In this document: piece after piece, positions 1-7,527 of the stretch
How the letters are laid out: each line of letters starts with the position of its first letter
Numbering within the stretch: position 1 is the stretch's first letter
Assembly (NCBI GenBank): GCA_016201085.1
Contig: JACQDO010000072.1
Span: 1 to 12,705, forward strand
Source of the DNA: Hyphomicrobiales bacterium
Lineage (GTDB): Bacteria; Pseudomonadota; Alphaproteobacteria; Rhizobiales; Xanthobacteraceae
DNA: 12,705 bases
Reading direction: 5' to 3'
Translations under genes and position numbers: made by a program
Notes under the pieces: model-generated
What the model saw: only the letters and a program-made list of their open reading frames with translations
The model's database searches: none
What the model was told of the DNA's origin: nothing

Positions 1-5
1 GCGGA

Positions 6-386
6 TCAGCGGCGCTTGCGCACGCGCCGGCTTTCTAGCGCAACAACCTTCCGCCGCGAAGGGCTCTGTACCAAATCTTTTGGCACTTTTTCGGCAATGC
101 CGAACATCTGCTCGCGCCGTTGCATTTCGGCCCAGACGTCGTCCGGGTGCACCCCGGCATGGACCCAGAGCACCACCAAGTTATAGAGCAAATCGGCGCT
201 TTCCCGCACCACCGCCTCGGGCTGGCCGTGCATGGCGTCGATCACCACCTCGACCGCTTCCTCAGCCAGCTTTTTGGCCATTTTGGCACGGCCGGCACGC
301 AATAGCCGCGCCGTCCGCGATTTCGCCGGGTCCGCGTCCCGGGCGACAATCACGGCCTGATAAAGTCGAGCGACCGAATCAACCAT
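6..386 (-). CDS. hisE: Phosphoribosyl-ATP pyrophosphatase (HisE family)
   Basis: HisE hydrolyses phosphoribosyl-ATP to phosphoribosyl-AMP and pyrophosphate, the second step of histidine synthesis, in the cytoplasm. The 126-residue product shows the all-alpha MazG-like core: KMAKKLAEEAVEVV at about 35-48 carries the paired acidic residues that bind metal and nucleotide, and ESADLLYNL at about 62-70 is the second acidic helix, followed by the usual GIAEK end of the core. Typical HisE proteins are about 105-110 residues; this one adds a basic tail from about residue 104 that ends RRVRKRR. No other his genes are in view: the upstream neighbour on the same strand is putA, 141 bases away. The ATG start has no clear Shine-Dalgarno. 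I recall that some Bradyrhizobium and Rhodopseudomonas genomes carry a second HisE copy; whether this is the main or the extra copy cannot be told here. The family is clear; in vivo role is inferred. Confidence 0.85.
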   Translation of the reverse strand: MVDSVARLYQAVIVARDADPAKSRTARLLRAGRAKMAKKLAEEAVEVVIDAMHGQPEAVVRESADLLYNLVVLWVHAGVHPDDVWAEMQRREQMFGIAEKVPKDLVQSPSRRKVVALESRRVRKRR

Positions 387-527
387 AGCGGTCAGAATAC
401 CCGATCCACGGGCGAAACCGGTTAACGAACGCTCGGGACAGTTGTCAAAATCGCGTTAGCCTTACCCAGCACGCTGCGCTGCACCGGGCGCTATCATGCG
501 GAAAGACGGAGAGGCTTCACCCGCCGA

Positions 528-3500
528 TCAGGCTTCGTCGTCCGACAGCAGCGCCGCGTTTCCGCCGGCGGCGGTGGTGTTCACCGTCATTACCTGCTCC
601 AGCGCGAAGCGATGCAGATAATTCGGCCCGCCGGCTTTCGGCCCGGTGCCGGACAGCCCGCTGCCGCCGAACGGCTGGCTGCCGACCACGGCGCCGATCA
701 TGTTGCGGTTGACGTAGACATTGCCGTGCGGGAGCGCTGCCGCGATGTGTGTGACGGTGGCATCGATGCGCGAATGAATACCGAGGGTGAGCGCGCTGCC
801 GTTCGCCGCAAGGTCGTCGACAAGCCGATCGAGCTCGCCGGCATTCCAGCGGACGACATGCAGCACCGGGCCGAACACCTCCTCTTTAAGTTCGCGCGCG
901 CCGTTAAGCTCGACGATGGCCGGCGCGACATAGCTGCCGCGAGACGGCAGCGGCCCTGCCCATCGGAAGCGCACCGCGCCGCGCGCCTCCATGTCGGCGA
1001 TCCAGCGCTCGAGCCTGTCCTTGGCCTCGGTATCGATCACCGGTCCGATCTGGGTTGCCGGATCGCGCGGATCGCCCAGGCTCAGTTCGCGCGCCGCGCC
1101 GCTCACCATGGTGAGCACCGCGTCGGCGATGTCCTCCTGCACGCAGAGCAGGCGCAAGGCCGAACAACGCTGGCCGGCGGAGCGGAACGCCGACGCAATC
1201 ACGTCATCCGTCACCTGCTCCGGCAGCGCGGTGGCATCGACGATCATGGCATTGATACCGCCGGTCTCGGCGATCAGCGGTACGATCGGGCCGTCCTTGC
1301 CGGCGAGCGCGCGGTTGATGCCGCGCGCGACTTCGGTCGAACCGGTGAAAGCCACGCCCGCAACACGATTGTCAGCGACCAGCATGGCGCCAACCTTGCC
1401 GTCGCCCGGCACCAGATGCAGCGCCGCTACCGGCACGCCGGCGGCGTGCAGCAGCTTCACCGCCGCATGGGCGATAAGCGGCGTCTGCTCGGCGGGTTTC
1501 GCCACCACCGTATTGCCGGCGGCGAGCGCGCCCGCGATCTGGCCGACGAAAATCGCCAGCGGAAAATTCCACGGACTGATGCAGACGAACACGCCGCAAC
1601 CGCGATAGCGCAGCGCATTGCTCTCGCCGGTCGGGCCCGGCAGTGGCTGCGGCATCAGCGCGCGACGCGCCTCGCTGGCGTAATAACGGCAGAAATCCGC
1701 CGCCTCGCGCACTTCCGACACGCAATCGTCGATGGTCTTGCCGCCCTCGCTTTGCAGCAGCGCGATCAGGCGGCTGCGATGTTGCTCGATTGCGTCGCCG
1801 GCGCGTTCCAGCGCGGCGGCACGCTCGGCCACGTCGCGCGCATTCCATGACGGAAAACCGGCGATGGCCGCGGCAAGGGCCGACGACGCGATCACCACGT
1901 CGCCGTCCTGCACACTGCCGATAACGGTGCCGTCGATCGGCGAGTACGCCTCGCGCGCGCGGCCGGCAATCGCGACGCCATCGATCAGTGGCGCGGCATT
2001 GGCGTGCGGCGGCGCCGCGCGAATCTCGGCCTGCAACTTAGCGAGTGCGGACTTATCGCCAAATTCAACCCCAATGGAATTACACCGTTCCGGCGCGAAC
2101 AGATCGCGCGGCAGCGGAATGTGCGGATGGCGTGCGCGCGCCGCCTGCGCGATCCAGTATTGCGGCCGCCGCAGCACGGTCTCGATCGGCACGTTCGGAT
2201 CGGCCGCCACCGATACGAAGGACGAATTGGCGCCGTTCTCCAGCAGCCGGCGCACCAGGTAAGCCAGCAGATCGGCATGGCCGCCGACCGGCGCATAGAC
2301 GCGGCAGGTCAAGTCCGGAAACTCGCCGAGCAGAGCCTCATACAGCGCCTCGCCCATGCCATGCAGACGCTGGAATTCGTAGCCGCCGATGCCGCCAGCA
2401 TCCTCGATCACGCTCGCCACCGTGAGCGCATTATGGGTGGCGAACTGCGGATAGAGCCGCGGCCGCGCCGCCAGCAGCTTGCGCATGCAGGCGAGATAGC
2501 AGAGATCGGTCATCGCCTTGCGCGTGAACACTGGATAGTCGGCCAGCCCGCCTTCCTGCGCGCGCTTGATCTCGGTGTCCCAATAGGCGCCCTTGACCAG
2601 ACGCACCATCAGGCGGCGATCGAGCGCTTGCGCCGCCTGCGAGATCCAATCGATCACGGCAGGGCTGCGTTTCTGATAGGCCTGAACGGCGAGACCTAAG
2701 CCGTCCCAGCCATGAAGCGATGAATCGCGCAAGCTCGCGGCGATAATATCGAGCGACAATTCCAAGCGGTCGGCCTCCTCGGCATCGACGGTGAAATTGA
2801 GCGAATGATTTTTCGCCAGGCGCGCCAGTTCGAGCAGCTTCGGCACCAGCTCCTTGAGCACGCGCTCACGCGCCAGCGGCTCGTAACGCGGGTGCAAGGC
2901 CGACAGCTTCACCGAAATTCCCGGCCGCCGCGGCAGTTCGGCATTGCCCGCCGTTTTGCCGATCGCGTCGATGGCTTCGGCATAGGCCGCGAAATGCCGC
3001 TCGACGTCGGCACGCGTGCGCGCGCCCTCGCCCAGCATGTCGAATGAATACAGATATTCGCGATGCGAGCGCGTACGCGCCAGCGCCTCGGCGATGGTCT
3101 GGCCCATGACGAAATGCGAGCCGATGAGCCGCATGGCCTGGCGCGTGGCGGCCCGCACCACCGGCAGGCCGAGACGTTTCACCAGCGCATCGGCGATGCC
3201 CTCCGGCGTCTCGCCCGGGTGGATGACACGCGCGGTCATGCCGAGGGTCCAGGCGGAGGCCGACACCAGCAGGCCGGTCGAGCGGGCGTCGGGGTGGGCC
3301 CAGTCGCCGGCCTTGAGCTTGTCTTCTATCAAGCGGTCGGCGGTGTCGGCATCGGGCACCCGCAACAGCGCCTCGGCCAGCACCATCAGCGCCAGGCCCT
3401 CCTTGGTGGAGAGCGCATAAGCGTGCAGGAAATCCTCGACGCCGCCGACGCCGCCAACGCGGGCGCGGATCGCCTGGATCAGGTGTGCGGCCAGCGTGTC

Positions 3501-3635
3501 GATGCGCGCCTCGGCCCCCTGCGAACGACCGGCCGAGGCCAGCAAGCCGGCGGCCAGCCCCTCGTCCGCCGGCGCGTAGGGCGCCTGGAAAGACGGCAGC
3601 TCGCGCTTGACCTTGGTGGACTCATCCACCGCCAT
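528..3635 (-). CDS. putA: Bifunctional proline dehydrogenase / L-glutamate gamma-semialdehyde dehydrogenase PutA
   Basis: PutA oxidises proline to glutamate in two steps: FAD-dependent proline dehydrogenase, then NAD-dependent semialdehyde dehydrogenase, with the intermediate channelled between sites. At 1035 residues it matches short (type A) PutAs. The proline dehydrogenase barrel spans about 150-470, with FTVDAEEADRLELS at 281, LVKGAYWDTEIKRAQ at 346, RLHGMGEALYE at 423 and the RRLLENGANSSFV segment at 462. The aldehyde dehydrogenase domain spans about 545-1010, with SPWNFP at 687, FTGSTEVA at 763, general-base Glu790 in AETGG and catalytic Cys824 in GQRCS. The C-terminal TVNTTAAGGN tail is typical. 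There is no N-terminal ribbon-helix-helix domain, so it is not expected to repress its own gene as enterobacterial PutA does. The ATG start has GGAG 8 bases upstream (reverse complement of 3644-3647). It is divergent from the ABC operon; no Lrp-type putR regulator lies beside it. Confidence 0.97.
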   Translation of the reverse strand: MAVDESTKVKRELPSFQAPYAPADEGLAAGLLASAGRSQGAEARIDTLAAHLIQAIRARVGGVGGVEDFLHAYALSTKEGLALMVLAEALLRVPDADTADRLIEDKLKAGDWAHPDARSTGLLVSASAWTLGMTARVIHPGETPEGIADALVKRLGLPVVRAATRQAMRLIGSHFVMGQTIAEALARTRSHREYLYSFDMLGEGARTRADVERHFAAYAEAIDAIGKTAGNAELPRRPGISVKLSALHPRYEPLARERVLKELVPKLLELARLAKNHSLNFTVDAEEADRLELSLDIIAASLRDSSLHGWDGLGLAVQAYQKRSPAVIDWISQAAQALDRRLMVRLVKGAYWDTEIKRAQEGGLADYPVFTRKAMTDLCYLACMRKLLAARPRLYPQFATHNALTVASVIEDAGGIGGYEFQRLHGMGEALYEALLGEFPDLTCRVYAPVGGHADLLAYLVRRLLENGANSSFVSVAADPNVPIETVLRRPQYWIAQAARARHPHIPLPRDLFAPERCNSIGVEFGDKSALAKLQAEIRAAPPHANAAPLIDGVAIAGRAREAYSPIDGTVIGSVQDGDVVIASSALAAAIAGFPSWNARDVAERAAALERAGDAIEQHRSRLIALLQSEGGKTIDDCVSEVREAADFCRYYASEARRALMPQPLPGPTGESNALRYRGCGVFVCISPWNFPLAIFVGQIAGALAAGNTVVAKPAEQTPLIAHAAVKLLHAAGVPVAALHLVPGDGKVGAMLVADNRVAGVAFTGSTEVARGINRALAGKDGPIVPLIAETGGINAMIVDATALPEQVTDDVIASAFRSAGQRCSALRLLCVQEDIADAVLTMVSGAARELSLGDPRDPATQIGPVIDTEAKDRLERWIADMEARGAVRFRWAGPLPSRGSYVAPAIVELNGARELKEEVFGPVLHVVRWNAGELDRLVDDLAANGSALTLGIHSRIDATVTHIAAALPHGNVYVNRNMIGAVVGSQPFGGSGLSGTGPKAGGPNYLHRFALEQVMTVNTTAAGGNAALLSDDEA

Positions 3636-3793
3636 GGGTCGAACTCCGAAGCGGATGCGCTAGATTATCGCAAGCCCACGCGCGCCGATATCTTGCGCTT
3701 TGCCACGGCATGTTCTTTGCTTAGCTGAGGCTGAAAATTGGGCTGCGGCCTTGTACGCCTTGCGCGAGAGGCCGCCAGAGAGGGATTCGTGTT
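3636..3793. promoter_or_regulatory. Divergent intergenic region between putA and the ABC operon
   Basis: These 158 bases must hold the promoter of putA (leftward) and probably that of the transporter operon (rightward). On the putA strand a GATAAT hexamer (reverse complement of 3664-3669) lies 28 bases before the start codon and could be a -10 element, but I see no good -35 partner at 16-18 bases. On the plus strand a purine-rich AGAGAGGG (3777-3784) sits 9 bases before the binding-protein ATG and is its likely ribosome-binding site. No clear operator palindrome is seen. The location is firm; individual promoter elements are weak. Confidence 0.4.
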
Positions 3794-4834
3794 ATGCATG
3801 CTTTCTACGCCGGCCGATTGGCACTTACGGCGATTTGGGCGGGAGTTCTGCTGGTAACAACCCCGGTTTCCGGGGTCATGGCGGCCGAAACCAGCATCAA
3901 ATTCAGCCTCGACTTCAAATTCGAAGGGCCGTCGGCGCCCTTCCTGCTGCCGCTCGACAAAGGCTACTACAAGGCGGAAGGCCTCGATGTCAGCATCGAT
4001 TCCGCGGCCGGCTCGCTCGAGCCGATCAACCGCGTGGCGTCGGGCACCTACGACATGGGCTTCGGCGACATCAATTCGCTGATCAAGTTCCGCGACGCCA
4101 ATCCGGGCACGCCGATCAAGGCGGTGTTCATGGTCTACAACAAGCCGCCTTTTGCCGTCATCGGCCGCAAGAGCCGCGGCATCGGCAAGCCGACCGATCT
4201 GGAAGGCAAGAAACTGGGCGCGCCGGCCGCCGACGGCGCCTACGCGCAGTGGCCGATCTTCGTGCAGGTCAACAACATCGACGCGGCCAAGGTCACGATC
4301 GAGAATGTCGGCTTCCCGGTGCGCGAACCGATGCTGGCCGCCGGCCAGGTCGATGCCATCACCGGGTTTTCCTTCTCCTCATTCATCAATCTCAAGGACA
4401 AGGGCGTTCCGGTCGACGACATCGTCGTGCTGTTGATGGCCGACCACGGCGTCAATCTCTACGGCAACGTCATCATCGTGAATCCGAAATTCGCCACCGA
4501 GCATCCCGACGCGGTGAAGGGTTTCCTGCGCGCCTTCGTGAAGGGCCTTAAGGAGACGGTGCATTCGCCGTCGACCGCCGTCGACTCGGTGCTCAAGCGC
4601 AACGATATTGCCAAGAAGCCGACCGAGCTCGAACGGCTGAGCATGGCGATCCGCGACAATATCGTGACGCCCGAGGTGAAGGCAAACGGCTATGGCGGCA
4701 TCGATGTTGCCCGCCTTAATGCGGCCATCGAGCAGATCGGCCTCACCTACAAGTGGAAGGGCGCCAAGCCAAAGGCGGAAGATATTTTCGACGATTCCTA
4801 TCTGCCCTCCGCCGCCGACCGGAAATTCAACTAG
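3794..4834 (+). CDS. ABC transporter substrate-binding protein, NitT/TauT (NMT1/THI5-like) family
   Basis: Periplasmic solute receptor of an ABC importer. The 346-residue protein begins with a signal peptide: basic Arg8, hydrophobic stretch about 9-23, and likely cleavage around VMA-A at 28-31. The mature protein opens with the family's typical layout: an FSLDFKFEG strand, then LPLDKGYYKAEGLDVSID at about 52-69, a DMGFGDINSLI segment at 87-97 and a GKPTDLEGKKLGAP hinge region at 131-144, the usual sequence of NMT1-like nitrate/taurine/thiamine-precursor receptors. Sequence alone does not fix the ligand; nitrate, sulfonate, pyrimidine or aromatic acids all occur in this superfamily. It is the first gene of a three-gene operon. 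Its TAG stop overlaps the first base of a 48-base palindrome in the 66-base gap before the ATPase gene. The ATG has an AGAGAGGG ribosome-binding site 9 bases upstream. Confidence 0.92.
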   Translation: MHAFYAGRLALTAIWAGVLLVTTPVSGVMAAETSIKFSLDFKFEGPSAPFLLPLDKGYYKAEGLDVSIDSAAGSLEPINRVASGTYDMGFGDINSLIKFRDANPGTPIKAVFMVYNKPPFAVIGRKSRGIGKPTDLEGKKLGAPAADGAYAQWPIFVQVNNIDAAKVTIENVGFPVREPMLAAGQVDAITGFSFSSFINLKDKGVPVDDIVVLLMADHGVNLYGNVIIVNPKFATEHPDAVKGFLRAFVKGLKETVHSPSTAVDSVLKRNDIAKKPTELERLSMAIRDNIVTPEVKANGYGGIDVARLNAAIEQIGLTYKWKGAKPKAEDIFDDSYLPSAADRKFN

Positions 4835-4881
4835 CGCATGATTCCGAAAAACAAGAACCGTTTTCGGTAAAGATCATGCGC
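4834..4881. repeat. 48-base dispersed palindrome, copy 1 (inside the ABC operon)
   Basis: Outer arms GCGCATGAT (4834-4842) and ATCATGCGC (4873-4881) are perfect complements, and inner arms CCGAAAA (4844-4850) and TTTTCGG (4861-4867) also pair, giving an interrupted hairpin with a 10-base loop. Its first base is the last base of the binding-protein stop codon. The reverse complement matches the copy at 11448-11495 at 36 of 48 positions with no gaps, so the two are members of one repeat family in opposite orientation. I recall similar GCGCATGATC-ended palindromes as common in Bradyrhizobiaceae. Between a receptor gene and its transporter genes it may protect the upstream mRNA end, as the malE-malF REP does in E. 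coli; that role is inferred. Confidence 0.85.
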
Positions 4882-4900
4882 GAACGATTTTAGGGGCGCG

Positions 4901-5683
4901 ATGTCGGCCTTCGTCGCCCTCGACGGCGTCAGCCACGCCTATGGCGGCGCGGGCGGTGCGCTCGCGGTCGACGCGCTGTCGATCGCGGTGCAGACCGGCG
5001 AATTCGCCGCCGTGGTCGGCCCTTCGGGCTGCGGCAAGTCCACCTTGATGAAGCTGGCAACGGGCTTGCAATTCCCCTTAAAGGGAACGGTTCGCGTCGC
5101 CGGCGAGGCCGTGAACAAACCGTTGAAGATCGCCGGCATGGCGTTCCAGGCGCCAACGCTGCTGCCATGGCGCACGACGCTGGAAAATCTGCTGCTGCCG
5201 CTCGAGATCGTGCAGCCGCATCGCAGTGAACTCAGCCGGCGGCGCAAAGAATACGTGGCGCGCGCGGAAAATCTGCTCGCCTCGGTCGGCCTGCGCGATC
5301 AAGGCGACAAGTATCCGTGGGAGCTTTCCGGCGGCATGCAGCAGCGCACTTCGCTCTGTCGCGCGCTGATTCACGAACCGCAGTTGTTGATGCTGGACGA
5401 GCCGTTCGCCGCGCTCGATGCGTTCACGCGCGAGGAGCTCTGGTGCGTGATCCGCGATCTGCACGCGGTGCGCAAGATCACGGTCATATTGGTCACCCAC
5501 GATCTGCGCGAAGCGGTGTTCCTGGCCGACCGCGTGTTCGTGATGTCGTCGCGGCCCGGCCGCATACTGGCCGAAAAGCGCATTGAATTCCCGCGACCGC
5601 GCGATATCGAAGTGACCTTCACACCGGAATTCCAGGACATCGTGCATGAATTGCGCGCGCATATCGTGAAGGCGCGGCAATGA
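4901..5683 (+). CDS. ABC transporter ATP-binding protein (NitT/TauT type)
   Basis: Cytoplasmic ATPase that powers the importer encoded by the flanking genes. The 260 residues contain every ABC landmark in order: Walker A GPSGCGKST at 40-48, Q-loop Gln83 in AFQAPTLLPW, signature LSGGMQQR at 142-149, Walker B LLMLDEP at 162-168, D-loop ALD at 171-173 and the switch histidine in VTH at 198-200. FQAPTLLPWRT and the LSGGMQQR signature are typical of the SsuB/TauB/NrtD branch, agreeing with the NMT1-like receptor upstream. The ATG is preceded by AGGGG (4892-4896) at a 4-base spacing. Its TGA stop overlaps the permease ATG in an ATGA junction, so the two are probably translationally coupled. The length is normal and all catalytic residues are present. 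Confidence 0.96.
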   Translation: MSAFVALDGVSHAYGGAGGALAVDALSIAVQTGEFAAVVGPSGCGKSTLMKLATGLQFPLKGTVRVAGEAVNKPLKIAGMAFQAPTLLPWRTTLENLLLPLEIVQPHRSELSRRRKEYVARAENLLASVGLRDQGDKYPWELSGGMQQRTSLCRALIHEPQLLMLDEPFAALDAFTREELWCVIRDLHAVRKITVILVTHDLREAVFLADRVFVMSSRPGRILAEKRIEFPRPRDIEVTFTPEFQDIVHELRAHIVKARQ

Positions 5684-6453
5684 ATCGCACCGCGATCATC
5701 GTGCGGCTGTCCCCCTGGCTGTTCACCATCGGCCTGCTGATCCTGTGGGAAGCGGCCGTCCACGCCTTGCATATCCCGACCTTCTTCCTGCCGCCGCCGA
5801 CCGCGGTGGCCTATGCCTTCGTCGAATTCGCCGGACCGCTGGCGCGCAATTCCTGGATCACGCTGGAAACCACCATGATCGGATTTGCGCTGGCGGTCGG
5901 CTTCGGACTGCTGCTCGGCCTGCTGGTCGGCTGGTCGCGCACGATCTACGCCGGGCTTTACCCGCTGATGATCGGCTTCAACGCCATCCCGAAAGTCGCC
6001 GTGGTGCCGATCCTGGTGCTGTGGTTCGGCATCGGGTTTGTTCCGGCGGTATTCACCGCCTTCCTGATCTCGTTCTTCCCGATCGTGGTGAATGTGGCGA
6101 CCGGGCTCGCCACCATCGAGCCCGAACTGGAAGACGTGCTCAAGGCGCTGGGCGCCAGCAAGCTCGACATCATGCGCAAGGTGGGCATTCCGCGCACGCT
6201 GCCTTATTTCTTCGGCTCGCTGAAGATCGCGATCACGCTGGCTTTCGTCGGTTCGGTGATTTCCGAAAGCGTCGCCTCCAATTACGGCATCGGCAATCTG
6301 ATGCTGCAGGCGCAGGCGCAATTCCAGGTGCCGTTGATTTTCGCGGGCCTGGTCGCGCTCGCCATCGAAGGCATCGCGATGTATGCGGCGATGGCGATAT
6401 TGGAGCGGCGCATGACCGGATGGGCGCAACGCTCCGGCTTCGCGCAATCTTGA
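5680..6453 (+). CDS. ABC transporter permease (NitT/TauT type, SsuC/TauC-like)
   Basis: Inner-membrane channel subunit of the importer, probably acting as a homodimer with two copies of the ATPase. The 257-residue protein has about six hydrophobic segments, near residues 12-30, 63-84, 92-113, 118-142, 182-200 and 217-241. The cytoplasmic coupling loop is recognisable at about 147-172, with ALGASKLDIMRKVGIPRTLP forming the EAA-type motif that contacts the ATPase. NAIPKVAVVPILVLWFGIG at 101-119 is characteristic of nitrate/sulfonate-type permeases. It starts at the 4-base ATGA overlap with the ATPase gene and ends only 10 bases before the stop codon of the convergent LysR gene, leaving little room for a separate terminator. 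Substrate unknown. Confidence 0.94.
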   Translation: MNRTAIIVRLSPWLFTIGLLILWEAAVHALHIPTFFLPPPTAVAYAFVEFAGPLARNSWITLETTMIGFALAVGFGLLLGLLVGWSRTIYAGLYPLMIGFNAIPKVAVVPILVLWFGIGFVPAVFTAFLISFFPIVVNVATGLATIEPELEDVLKALGASKLDIMRKVGIPRTLPYFFGSLKIAITLAFVGSVISESVASNYGIGNLMLQAQAQFQVPLIFAGLVALAIEGIAMYAAMAILERRMTGWAQRSGFAQS

Positions 6454-6463
6454 GCCCTATACC

Positions 6464-7390
6464 TTACGCCGCCGAGCCCGTCTTTAACGCCTTTTCGGGC
6501 ACACCAACGATCTTGCGGGCCCCCGGGCGCGCGGCGGTGATGACTTCGGCGATCTCGTCGGCCAGTTGCTCGTAGGCGGCGCGGGCGCCGCCCTCGCGCA
6601 CATATATGCCGCTATAGAGATCCGGCAGTTTCGGCAGCGGCGCGTCGTCCCAAATGAGCATGCCGACATCGTTGGCCCGCCGCCGGGTGACCGCCATGAC
6701 GCCGAGTCCGGCTGCGACCGCGCCGTTGAGGCTGTTCATGCTCGGGCCGGTGAAAACGTCTTCCCACTCCAGCCCCACCGCCTTCAGCGCCGTCACCGCG
6801 ATCCGATGATAGACGCTGCGCTCACCGTGCGAGACCAGCGGCACCGGCCGCTCGATATCGAGCTGACTGGAGTCGCCGCGCACCCAGACCACTTCTTCCG
6901 CCCAGCTATGGCGTGCATCGGGCGGCGGACTCATCGACAGACCGACATAGAGATCGATTTCGCCGCTACGAAGATCGCGCAGCAGCGAATCGTAGAAGTC
7001 GGTGCGCACGATGAACCGCACGTCGGGCCAGCGCTCGCGAAAGCGCGCCAGCACGTTCGGCAACATCGACGCGATGAAATCGCTCGGCGTCCCGACCCGA
7101 ATCACCAGTTCCGGCCGCGGACCGGCCTCGCCGAGATGCACAATCTGGTCGTTGATCGACAGCAGACGGCGCGCATAGCTCACCACCATGTCGCCCTGCG
7201 GCGTCAGGCTGATGCCTTGGCTGCTGCGGTCGAACAGTTCGCCCCCGAGCAGAAACTGCAGCCGCTTGATCTGGGCGCTGACCGCCGGCTGGGTCACCCC
7301 AAGCGAGGCAGCCGCCTTGGTAAAGCTGCGCAAATCGACGACCGCGACAAGCGTCCGCAGCAGATCGGTCGGAATATTGGTCATTCGCAA
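6464..7390 (-). CDS. LysR-family transcriptional regulator
   Basis: DNA-binding regulator of the LysR family. The N-terminal winged helix-turn-helix covers about residues 7-66, with the recognition segment FTKAAASLGVTQPAVSAQIKRL at about 23-44 split by the usual helix turn, then ELFDRSSQGISLTPQG. The effector-binding domain runs from about 93 to 295. Length (308) is normal. The longest reading frame begins at a TTG (7388-7390); an ATG two codons later (7382-7384) gives a 306-residue protein. A G-run lies about 8 bases before the TTG and 14 before the ATG, so the choice is open. The gene converges on the ABC operon with a 10-base gap and lies downstream of the thiolase gene on the same strand, so either could be its target. 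The upstream region 7391-7527 has operator-like dyads. Effector unknown. Confidence 0.93.
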   Translation of the reverse strand: MRMTNIPTDLLRTLVAVVDLRSFTKAAASLGVTQPAVSAQIKRLQFLLGGELFDRSSQGISLTPQGDMVVSYARRLLSINDQIVHLGEAGPRPELVIRVGTPSDFIASMLPNVLARFRERWPDVRFIVRTDFYDSLLRDLRSGEIDLYVGLSMSPPPDARHSWAEEVVWVRGDSSQLDIERPVPLVSHGERSVYHRIAVTALKAVGLEWEDVFTGPSMNSLNGAVAAGLGVMAVTRRRANDVGMLIWDDAPLPKLPDLYSGIYVREGGARAAYEQLADEIAEVITAARPGARKIVGVPEKALKTGSAA

Positions 7391-7527
7391 CTGTTGAACC
7401 CCCCAAGCCGTATGCGTTCAATTTACACGAACAACCAGCAGTAACACCACGACACCGTAACACATCCCGCCCAAGTTAAATTTGCCAAAGATCAACTTGT
7501 TCGTGTGCAAACAATCGGTAATCGGCG
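7391..7527. promoter_or_regulatory. LysR upstream region with operator-like inverted and direct repeats
   Basis: This 137-base gap between the thiolase stop and the LysR start is more AT-rich than the surrounding coding DNA. It contains a perfect 10-base inverted repeat, ACACGAACAA (7425-7434) and TTGTTCGTGT (7497-7506), separated by 62 bases. The right copy is also half of a local dyad, TTGTT (7497-7501) and AACAA (7510-7514). A second imperfect dyad is AAGTTAA (7473-7479) against TCAACTT (7492-7498). GTAACAC occurs twice at a 16-base period (7441-7447 and 7457-7463). This layout suits an autoregulated LysR promoter with two binding sites, but that is inference from symmetry only. Confidence 0.4.

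Noticed and set aside
612..1850. 412-codon open frame antisense to putA
   Set aside because: It is opposite a full-length PutA with intact catalytic motifs, its translation is Arg/Ala/His-rich with no domain, and long antisense frames are expected in GC-rich coding DNA.
5371..6447. 358-codon open frame antisense to the ATPase and permease genes
   Set aside because: The translation is His/Arg/Asp/Gln-rich low complexity, typical of a shadow frame, and it spans two well-supported genes.
6476..6500. Possible terminator stem GCCCG...CGGGC at the convergent permease/LysR ends
   Set aside because: Only 5 pairs around a 15-base loop, inside the LysR coding end, and no adjacent T-run.
6566..7444. 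292-codon plus-strand frame opposite the LysR gene
   Set aside because: No recognisable domain, and the LysR helix-turn-helix and effector domain on the other strand are clear.
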